Positions 7,794 through 13,486 of a stretch of 13,486 nt of DNA are shown in pieces. The stretch spans positions 1 to 13,486 of the forward strand of contig JAGHVI010000205.1 of assembly GCA_018064385.1 (NCBI GenBank), in the 5' to 3' direction. The stretch is from Candidatus Minthenecus merdequi. GTDB taxonomy: Bacteria; Bacteroidota; Bacteroidia; Bacteroidales; Paludibacteraceae. The first letter of the stretch is position 1. Each line of letters starts with the position of its first letter. Under the pieces are notes generated by a model. The model had not been told where the DNA came from. It was given only the letters and a program-made list of their open reading frames with translations, and ran no database searches. A program made the position numbers and the translations under genes.

Positions 7794-8357
7794 TTATTTT
7801 ACGCGTTCGCAGTAACTACCATCACGAGTGTCGATGCGGATTGTCTCTCCCTCGTTTATGAAAAGTGGTACGCGTACCTCGGCTCCTGTCTCAACGGTTG
7901 CTGGTTTCATTGTGTTGGTAGCAGTATCTCCTTTCAGACCTGGCTCGGTGTATGTAATCTTGAGTTCGACTTTGGTAGGAAGCTCTGCAAAGAGGATTGT
8001 CTCAGTTGATGAGTCAACAACAACATCACAGACAAAGCCTTCCTTGAGGAACTCAACGCCAGTGATAAGGTCATGAGCGATAGGTACCTGATCGTATGTT
8101 TCTTGGTTCATAAATATGTATTCCTCACCCTCTTTGTAAAGATACTGATATGGGCGACGCTCAACGCGTACATCCTCCAACTTTTCGCCAATGTTGAATC
8201 GGCGCTCAATTACTCGACCATCAACCACATCTTTGAACTTGACGTTCATAATGGTGTTACCTTTACCAGGTTTGCGGTGTTCAAACCATACAACAAAATA
8301 CAGACGTCCATCCATACGGATACATACGCCATTCTTTACATCTTGAGAGTTTATCAT
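7794..8357 (-). CDS. efp: Translation elongation factor P
   Basis: EF-P binds ribosomes stalled on consecutive prolines and promotes peptide bond formation. From the ATG at 8357 the protein is 187 aa, the normal length, and begins MINSQDVKNG like other Bacteroidota EF-P. A further in-frame ATG at 8402 would add 15 residues, but that extension runs through the tRNA terminator, so it is rejected. The three-domain layout is clear: a KOW-like domain I with the loop RKPGKGN, whose Lys32 is at the position modified in other species, then RRFNIGEKLEDV, ERRPYQYLYKEG and MNQETYDQ of domain II, and the C-terminal signature with GLKGDTATNTMKPATVETGA and the closing GETIRIDTRDGSY. It lies 20 bases after a terminator and 69 bases before the methyltransferase. 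Confidence 0.96.
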   Translation of the reverse strand: MINSQDVKNGVCIRMDGRLYFVVWFEHRKPGKGNTIMNVKFKDVVDGRVIERRFNIGEKLEDVRVERRPYQYLYKEGEEYIFMNQETYDQVPIAHDLITGVEFLKEGFVCDVVVDSSTETILFAELPTKVELKITYTEPGLKGDTATNTMKPATVETGAEVRVPLFINEGETIRIDTRDGSYCERVK

Positions 8358-8377
8358 ATCTGTGAAGTGCTTTTTAG

Positions 8378-8409
8378 AAAAAATCCAACCGCTTTTTGGC
8401 AATTGGATT
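8378..8409 (-). terminator. Intrinsic terminator of tRNA-fMet
   Basis: On the minus strand AATCCAATTGC (8409-8399) pairs with GCGGTTGGATT (8392-8382) over 11 positions, including two G-U wobbles, around the loop CAAAAA. A run of U residues overlaps and follows the stem (8383-8378). It starts 3 bases after the encoded CCA end of the tRNA, which defines a compact monocistronic tRNA unit. It is 20 bases ahead of the efp start. Confidence 0.75.
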
Positions 8410-8412
8410 ATT

Positions 8413-8487
<75 letters not shown>

Positions 8488-8528
8488 CTTTTATTCCTGA
8501 GGAAATAGTACCCATCAGAAATCGACTG

Positions 8529-8536
8529 CAAAGGTA
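8529..8536 (-). promoter_or_regulatory. Bacteroidota-type -7 promoter element for tRNA-fMet
   Basis: On the minus strand TACCTTTG is an exact TAnnTTTG match. It would start transcription near 8520-8525, about 35 bases before the mature tRNA 5' end. I do not see a clean -33 box. It lies in the 82-base gap between the ispH stop and the tRNA. Confidence 0.65.
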
Positions 8537-8569
8537 CGGATTTTTTTTAGAATATCCTAATTTTTATTG

Positions 8570-9421
8570 TTAAAAATCACTAATAATTTTCGCAGCCTTT
8601 TCCATAAGCCATTTTGGAGTGCTTGTAGCTCCGCAAATGCCTACAGATGAGACGTTAACGAACCATTGACTTTTTATCTCATCTATAGAGTATATATGGT
8701 GCGAGTTGGGGTTAACAGCTCTACATTGGTCAAAAAGTATGCGTCCGTTGCTTGATTTTTTGCCTGCTATGAACAAAATAAGGTCGTATTGTTCGGCAAA
8801 ACGACGGATATTTGGTATTCTGTTTGCGACTTGACGACATATTGTGTCGTAGTATGTGAAAGGGGTTGTTTTTGGTATGTTCTGCTGTATGGTCCGAACA
8901 ATTTCGTTGAATGTTGAGATTGACATAGTGGTTTGGGAAAACAGAATGATTTCACGGTGAAAGTCAATCTTTTTAAGGTCCTCGAGAGACTCAATGATGA
9001 TGGCACGATTGTCGCATTGACCATTGAGCCCTATAACCTCAGCGTGACCAACTTTGCCATATATGACAATCTGTGCTTCAATGTGCAGGGTGTATGCCTG
9101 TTTAATTTTTTTCTGTAACTGCAGAACTACTGGACAGGTGGCATCAATGATTTGAATGTTGTTGTGCGAAGCGTGGTCGTATGTTGAAGGAGGTTCTCCA
9201 TGTGCGCGAAGAAGGACAGTAGTGTCGTGAAGCCGAGAAAATTGCTCCTGATCAATACAAATAAGACCTGACTCGGCAAGGCGTTCGACTTCCTGTCCAT
9301 TGTGGACGATGTCACCAAGGCAATAGAGAGTTTCGTTGTTTTGCAGTTCGCGTTCTGCCCTTGTTATAGCACGGACGACACCTGGACAAAATCCAGAATT
9401 TTCGTCAATTGATATTTTCAT
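8570..9421 (-). CDS. ispH: 4-hydroxy-3-methylbut-2-enyl diphosphate reductase
   Basis: IspH is the last enzyme of the MEP isoprenoid pathway and reduces HMBPP to IPP and DMAPP with an iron-sulfur cluster. The 283-aa protein has normal length for the short form. The three cluster cysteines are present: Cys12 in SGFCPGV, Cys96 in IDATCPVV and Cys195 in YDTICRQVANR. Substrate-site blocks are IVHNGQ (His40), LRAHGEPP (His74), VGHAEVIG (His126, Glu128), FSQTTMS, GKKSSNGR and CGATSTPKWL. It follows the DUF5686 gene by 22 bases and is probably the last gene of the rimM-hydF-DUF5686-ispH transcript. Like HydF it is an iron-sulfur protein, but I see no evidence of a functional link. Confidence 0.97.
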   Translation of the reverse strand: MKISIDENSGFCPGVVRAITRAERELQNNETLYCLGDIVHNGQEVERLAESGLICIDQEQFSRLHDTTVLLRAHGEPPSTYDHASHNNIQIIDATCPVVLQLQKKIKQAYTLHIEAQIVIYGKVGHAEVIGLNGQCDNRAIIIESLEDLKKIDFHREIILFSQTTMSISTFNEIVRTIQQNIPKTTPFTYYDTICRQVANRIPNIRRFAEQYDLILFIAGKKSSNGRILFDQCRAVNPNSHHIYSIDEIKSQWFVNVSSVGICGATSTPKWLMEKAAKIISDF

Positions 9422-9443
9422 AGTAATTATTCAATTCATATTG

Positions 9444-11696
9444 TTAGAATTCGGCTGCCCATTTGACCGAGAAGAGTTGTGCGTCAGGATTGTCTCGATA
9501 TGTGCAGCGGAACATAAATTGTATTTTGAAGAAAGAGAGTAGGTTGCTCAGACCAAAACCACATTCTATGTAAGGTAGGTTACCCCATTTTAGCGATTGG
9601 CTGTGTAATTGTGTATTACAAGACAAGATGCCGTAACAAATGTTGAAATAAAGGTCTTCGCGTATGCCAAGGCGTTTTATTTCAGGAATGTATCCAAATA
9701 TATAGCCGTGGGTCTGATAACGAAGTGTGGCAGAGAAAAGAGCGTCAGAGGCAAATTCGAGTTGGTTGAGTAACGTGAAGTCGTTGACTATGTTAAGCGA
9801 GCCGCGTGAGGTGCGAATGTATTCAAGAAGAGAAAAGGGTACGTTGCCAAATGTTCCCGAGGCGCGGGCAGTCCACGTGAGACGTCCAAAACCTATGGGA
9901 GTTTTTTGCTCGACATAGATGCCAATCTTGCCGTAATGACCTTTGTTTTCAATGTTTTTTTGGTAGCCATATTCACCATAGAGATGAATGACAGGTAGAG
10001 ACGAGTTGAAATAGTACTTTTGAAAATAGGAGTTGTAACTGCGTTGTTTCCAAGCAAAACGGATGTCTGCTTTGAGACCAAGGTTGTCAATGTCGGAGAA
10101 GTCACTGGTATCATTTTGTAACTGGGAATAGTCACAATCAATGCGTTGAGCATAAATGCTTGTTCTAAAACGAAGGTCGGTATTGCTGACTTTTGTCTCA
10201 TAACTATATGAGGCTGAAATGATTGTGCGGAAATCATTGGTAGAATACATAGAAATCTGAGAGAGAGAGTTCATAAGGTTGTCAGCATCGTTGATGTTGT
10301 TTTCGTCGAAAATGTGTGTGTCGTCAAAACCGTATTTATAACTTTTGTGGTCATAGGCAAATGCCCATTGATTTTGTGTATCTTTTGTCCGAACTTTAAT
10401 ATTTCCTCCATAGAGCATTCGACGGGCTTGGTGAGCATATCCAAAATAACCGCCGAACGAGACAAGGTTGAAGCACCTTTGGTTTGTGCGAAGCGAAATG
10501 AGGGGTGTCGCACCATCGCGTTTGTTGTTGTGAAAAAGGTTGAAGACAGGACCGATGTCAAGGGGACCGATATGAATATGTTGCGCAAGCAAAAGGTCGA
10601 AAGTGTATTTTATAGCATTAACCAGTTTTGAGCCTTTGATTGAGTCTATACGAGTGCCGTTGCTGTCAGTCAGCAGGGGTTTAGGAATGTATGAGAAGTC
10701 TGAATTTTCGAAAATCATAGCACTCACGGCATTCATATTCTTTACTTTTAATGGATTTATTCCAAGTGAGATGGCCTGAGAAGAAGCAGTGTCGTTGTGT
10801 GAGAAGGTAAAGGAATTAAGTATGTTGATGTTTGTGTAAGGAGATGTTTTCACGTTTGATGAGACAATCCGCCATGTGGCAGAGTCAATGTCAAGCGTTC
10901 CTTGAAAGTAAAGTCCGTTGGTGGATTTTGGTTTGAACAGAAGGTGGTAGGTTTTGCCTTGACGAGTGACGGTAGAGTCGCGAAGATATATGTTGTAATA
11001 GATGCTTGAGGAACGAGATATAGGGGACAAGAAGTTGTAACCGAGAATGGTGACGTATGTTTTGTAAAGGTTGACCGAAGGGCTGAAACTCTGTATAAGA
11101 TTGTGCCAATGGTCACGTTCAATAACAGGAAGGAAATTCTCGGCAAGGTAAAGGTCTCCTGTTTTGACAGAATAATATGCAGGTAGTGAATAGGTCGAGT
11201 CGTTGCGCGAGATGATGCCGGAATTGATGTCGTTGAAAAGTCGGCGTTGAAGTGTGTGTGTTGGAAGGTCTGTGAGATTAACGTATGTAGTCGTTCGGCG
11301 ATTGTAAGGAAGAAGGGAATCTTTGCGATGGCGATATACATTATTAATAATGTTGATGGCTTCACTGTTGTCTGGGCTGACGACAATATCGTTGAGTGGA
11401 GAATATTCTTCGTCAAGGAATATGGAGAGCATTTGGTCACGTCCATATTCAAGTTTGACGGTCTTGCGATGATAGCCTACAACGGAGATGATTATGCTGC
11501 GTTGTGGTGTGTTGCTGCGAAGGTAAAAGAAACCCTCGTCGTTTGTGGTTCCGCCGTTGTTTGTTCCTGAGAACCAAACGTTGGCGGCTGCAAGGGGAAT
11601 CGAGTCAGCACTCATCACCTGCCCAATGACTATAATGTCACCTGCGACAATCGGGGTTGTCACAAACAGCAGGAGAGATATTATCAGGTTTCGCAT
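9444..11696 (-). CDS. DUF5686 outer-membrane protein with N-terminal carboxypeptidase-regulatory-like domain
   Basis: The 750-aa protein begins with a Sec signal peptide (about 1-19, ending IVAGD). Residues about 22-95 form a carboxypeptidase-regulatory-like beta-sandwich: VIGQVMSADSIPLAAANVWF, then GTTNDEGFFYL, IIISVVGYHRK and an 'SIFLDE' end. This domain is the same type found at the start of SusC/TonB receptors. The middle (about 105-340) has the features of the DUF5686 family (INIINNVYRHRKDSLLPYNR), and the C-terminal half is a series of alternating amphipathic strands ending in a terminal Phe (SVKWAAEF), typical of an outer-membrane beta-barrel. No TonB plug domain is visible. It sits 30 bases after hydF and 22 before ispH. 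The molecular role of the family is not established, and I assign none. Confidence 0.85.
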   Translation of the reverse strand: MRNLIISLLLFVTTPIVAGDIIVIGQVMSADSIPLAAANVWFSGTNNGGTTNDEGFFYLRSNTPQRSIIISVVGYHRKTVKLEYGRDQMLSIFLDEEYSPLNDIVVSPDNSEAINIINNVYRHRKDSLLPYNRRTTTYVNLTDLPTHTLQRRLFNDINSGIISRNDSTYSLPAYYSVKTGDLYLAENFLPVIERDHWHNLIQSFSPSVNLYKTYVTILGYNFLSPISRSSSIYYNIYLRDSTVTRQGKTYHLLFKPKSTNGLYFQGTLDIDSATWRIVSSNVKTSPYTNINILNSFTFSHNDTASSQAISLGINPLKVKNMNAVSAMIFENSDFSYIPKPLLTDSNGTRIDSIKGSKLVNAIKYTFDLLLAQHIHIGPLDIGPVFNLFHNNKRDGATPLISLRTNQRCFNLVSFGGYFGYAHQARRMLYGGNIKVRTKDTQNQWAFAYDHKSYKYGFDDTHIFDENNINDADNLMNSLSQISMYSTNDFRTIISASYSYETKVSNTDLRFRTSIYAQRIDCDYSQLQNDTSDFSDIDNLGLKADIRFAWKQRSYNSYFQKYYFNSSLPVIHLYGEYGYQKNIENKGHYGKIGIYVEQKTPIGFGRLTWTARASGTFGNVPFSLLEYIRTSRGSLNIVNDFTLLNQLEFASDALFSATLRYQTHGYIFGYIPEIKRLGIREDLYFNICYGILSCNTQLHSQSLKWGNLPYIECGFGLSNLLSFFKIQFMFRCTYRDNPDAQLFSVKWAAEF

Positions 11697-11726
11697 TTTT
11701 TATGTCGTTCCTTACGAAGGCAGTAA

Positions 11727-12872
11727 TTACCAGACTATTTTGTCAAGAATGTTGTTGAGGTAGGCAATGGTTATTCCGTAGTTTGTTATAGGTATATTTG
11801 CCTGTTTTGCCATTTCTATGCGCGAGAGCATCTGTTGACGACCTATCATACAAGCACCACAATGGATTATGAGGTCGTAATCGTGCAAATTGTAGGTCCA
11901 GTCGTTACCTGAGACAATGTTGAATGTGATGTCTGGTGAGATTCTTTTTCGTATGAGGGTAGGAATTTTTTCACGGCCAATATCCTCAGCCAGAGGTGCG
12001 TGTGTACAAGCTTCGGCTATCAGAACACGACTGCCAGGGTGGAGTGAAGACAGATGTTCAGCACCTTGGATGAATGTATTGATGTCGCCTTTCCACCGTG
12101 CAAAAAGGACTGAAAACGAAGTGAGACGCACATTCTTTGGACGGTTTTCAAAGACGTATTTGAAGGCTTGCGAGTCTGTGACTATCAAGTCTGGTTTTTT
12201 TGATAGTTTGCTGAGTGTGATATTCATCTGGTCGGTTGTGCAACAGAGTGCCGAGCAACCGTAGTCCAGAAGTTCGCGTATGGTCTGTACCTGAGGAAGA
12301 ATCAAGCGACCAGCAGGAGCTTGAGTGTCAATAGGCATAACCAGAAGCACTGTGTCACCGGGGTTGACCAGGTGAGTGACGATGGACATACCGTCCTGTA
12401 CTTTATTGTGGGCGAGACCTATTGCTTCGAGCAGTGTTTCTCGTCCTTTGCCCGTGATTGCATTGACAAGGATGCTGTCGTTGTATGCTTTGCCATTACC
12501 GAAATCATTGGTGACAATGATGGTTTGACGAACTTGACTGCTTATCATTTCCAGCCATTTGCGAGCCTCGCCTAATGCTAAATCATCAAGAAAAGAAGGA
12601 ATTACGAAAATGGCGATGTCGCATTTCTTTAGAACTTCTTTCGTGCGTGTCACACGCATATTGCCAAGAGCTGAGGTATCGTCGTAACCTGGAGTGTCAA
12701 CAAATACACAAGGACCCACACCGTTTATTTCCATTGTACGCGAGACAGGGTCGGTGGTTGTGCCGGCGAATGGACTGACGATGCTGACCTGTTGGGAGGT
12801 GAGGTTATTGATAAGTGTAGATTTCCCCGAGTTGGCTGGTCCGAATATCCCTATAGTTGTACGTCGTATCAT
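11727..12872 (-). CDS. hydF: [FeFe] hydrogenase H-cluster maturation GTPase HydF
   Basis: HydF is the scaffold that receives the 2Fe precursor made by HydE and HydG and transfers it to apo-hydrogenase. The 381-aa protein has the three expected domains. The GTPase domain (about 1-155) shows a P-loop GPANSGKS (11-18), GTTTDP (switch I) and DTPG (59-62). A dimerisation domain follows (about 165-260). The C-terminal cluster domain has the diagnostic C-x-H-x45-H-C-x-x-C motif: Cys289, His291, His337, Cys338 and Cys341. The G4 position, usually NKxD, reads TNDFGNG (121-127), so the lysine and the spaced aspartate are missing; the G5-like segment is NAITGKG. The start overlaps the rimM stop by 4 bases (ATGA). 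HydE is encoded at the other end of the window and HydG is outside it. Confidence 0.95.
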   Translation of the reverse strand: MIRRTTIGIFGPANSGKSTLINNLTSQQVSIVSPFAGTTTDPVSRTMEINGVGPCVFVDTPGYDDTSALGNMRVTRTKEVLKKCDIAIFVIPSFLDDLALGEARKWLEMISSQVRQTIIVTNDFGNGKAYNDSILVNAITGKGRETLLEAIGLAHNKVQDGMSIVTHLVNPGDTVLLVMPIDTQAPAGRLILPQVQTIRELLDYGCSALCCTTDQMNITLSKLSKKPDLIVTDSQAFKYVFENRPKNVRLTSFSVLFARWKGDINTFIQGAEHLSSLHPGSRVLIAEACTHAPLAEDIGREKIPTLIRKRISPDITFNIVSGNDWTYNLHDYDLIIHCGACMIGRQQMLSRIEMAKQANIPITNYGITIAYLNNILDKIVW

Positions 12873-13378
12873 AATTCAAGCAGACCTTGTGGAAGGGTAC
12901 AGATGATAGTTTTTGTTTCAGGAATCAGTTTATGGATTTGAAGTGCGGCAACGGGAATCAGGTGATTATCAACCGAGAATAGTATGTTGGCTGTAGTGTC
13001 GTCGTAATCATCAACAGTGCCAAGAGTCTTTCCTTGAGTGTCAATCAGTGTGTAACCGACGTAGAAGGCTGGCGAGTGTTCATCGTTTTCTGACTCAATG
13101 ATATATTCATCATCAACAAAGGCATCTTGGTTGACCAACGAGCGTAGGACTTTGTCGTTAGTGCGGCAAAACGATACGAGTGCATCAGAATCCCTTCGAG
13201 GGCGAATTGAGTCAATCTCGAGTGGCACCACAAGTCCATCAATCACGGTAAGAATGAAATTGCATTGGTCGAAATCAACGTCAAGTTCAAGTTCAAGGTT
13301 GATTTCACCGTTGACACCATGGGTCTTGCCAAATTTTCCGATTCTTGTCATTTGGAGAATGTCTGCTGTACTCGGCAT
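12869..13378 (-). CDS. rimM: Ribosome maturation factor RimM
   Basis: RimM assists late assembly of the 30S subunit head, binding ribosomal protein S19. The 169-aa protein is of normal length. The N-terminal RimM barrel starts with the family pattern RIGKFGKTHGVNGEI (12-26). The C-terminal PRC-barrel (about 100-169) has YVGYTLIDTQGKTLGTVDDY, then LIPVAALQIHKLI and a closing LPQGLLEL, as in other members. The ATG at 13378 leaves 11 residues before the conserved block; the next in-frame ATG (13351) would leave only two, so the longer form is preferred, although no ribosome binding site decides it. The stop overlaps the hydF start by 4 bases. No TAnnTTTG element lies in the 108 bases to the window edge, so its promoter is probably further upstream. 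Confidence 0.93.
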   Translation of the reverse strand: MPSTADILQMTRIGKFGKTHGVNGEINLELELDVDFDQCNFILTVIDGLVVPLEIDSIRPRRDSDALVSFCRTNDKVLRSLVNQDAFVDDEYIIESENDEHSPAFYVGYTLIDTQGKTLGTVDDYDDTTANILFSVDNHLIPVAALQIHKLIPETKTIICTLPQGLLEL

Positions 13379-13486
13379 ATCTAAAGGGTGGTTCTATTAA
13401 TTATGTTTGTATGTTATATCAGAGGATGGTTCATAATTGGACGCTTTTGAATTTATTTTTTGATAAATTACGCTGCACCTCAGCAA

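Noticed and set aside
8358..8402. Upstream ATG extending EF-P to 202 aa
   Set aside because: The extension runs through the tRNA terminator hairpin; EF-P proteins begin at the MINSQDV position (8357).
13397..13486. Possible C-terminal end of a gene upstream of rimM
   Set aside because: Two different minus-strand frames stay open from the window edge (to stops at 13431 and 13397); neither is recognisable, so no call is made.

Overview
The window looks like chromosomal DNA of an anaerobic Bacteroidota, most likely Bacteroidales. Three signs support this: exact TAnnTTTG-type -7 promoter elements ahead of hydE and of the initiator tRNA, few Shine-Dalgarno sites, and families typical of the phylum (a DUF5686 outer-membrane protein with an N-terminal carboxypeptidase-regulatory-like domain, and a decayed PD-(D/E)XK-family transposase). 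Genus cannot be fixed from the sequence alone. Almost all of the window is ordinary coding DNA, and no defence island, prophage or CRISPR array is visible.

Left part, plus strand (about 79-5269): a promoter, then hydE (radical SAM maturase of [FeFe] hydrogenase), then a lipoprotein membrane-fusion adaptor and an inner-membrane RND pump. The gaps are 9 and 14 bases, so the three are probably one transcript. No TolC-like outer-membrane channel follows. From about 5270 to 5744 lies a decayed stretch holding remnants of a PD-(D/E)XK-family transposase on the minus strand.

Middle, minus strand (8536 down to 5745): a compact tRNA unit (promoter, tRNA-fMet, terminator), then efp, a TrmH/SpoU RNA methyltransferase, xseA and the small gene xseB, which overlaps xseA by an ATGA junction. 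Each gap between tRNA, efp, methyltransferase and xseA holds a hairpin; the first two look like intrinsic terminators pressed against the next start codon.

Right part, minus strand (13378 down to 8570): rimM, hydF, a DUF5686 protein and ispH with a 4-base overlap and gaps of 30 and 22 bases, probably one operon mixing ribosome maturation, hydrogenase maturation, an envelope protein and isoprenoid synthesis.

Functionally, HydE and HydF are two of the three maturases that build the H-cluster, which implies an [FeFe] hydrogenase and a hydG elsewhere in the genome. Points worth a second look are the altered G4 motif of HydF, two U-U mismatches in the T-stem of the initiator tRNA, the terminator-abutting start codons, a nested inverted repeat upstream of xseA, and a Leu-codon shift within the RND pump gene. 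I see no convincing undescribed system.
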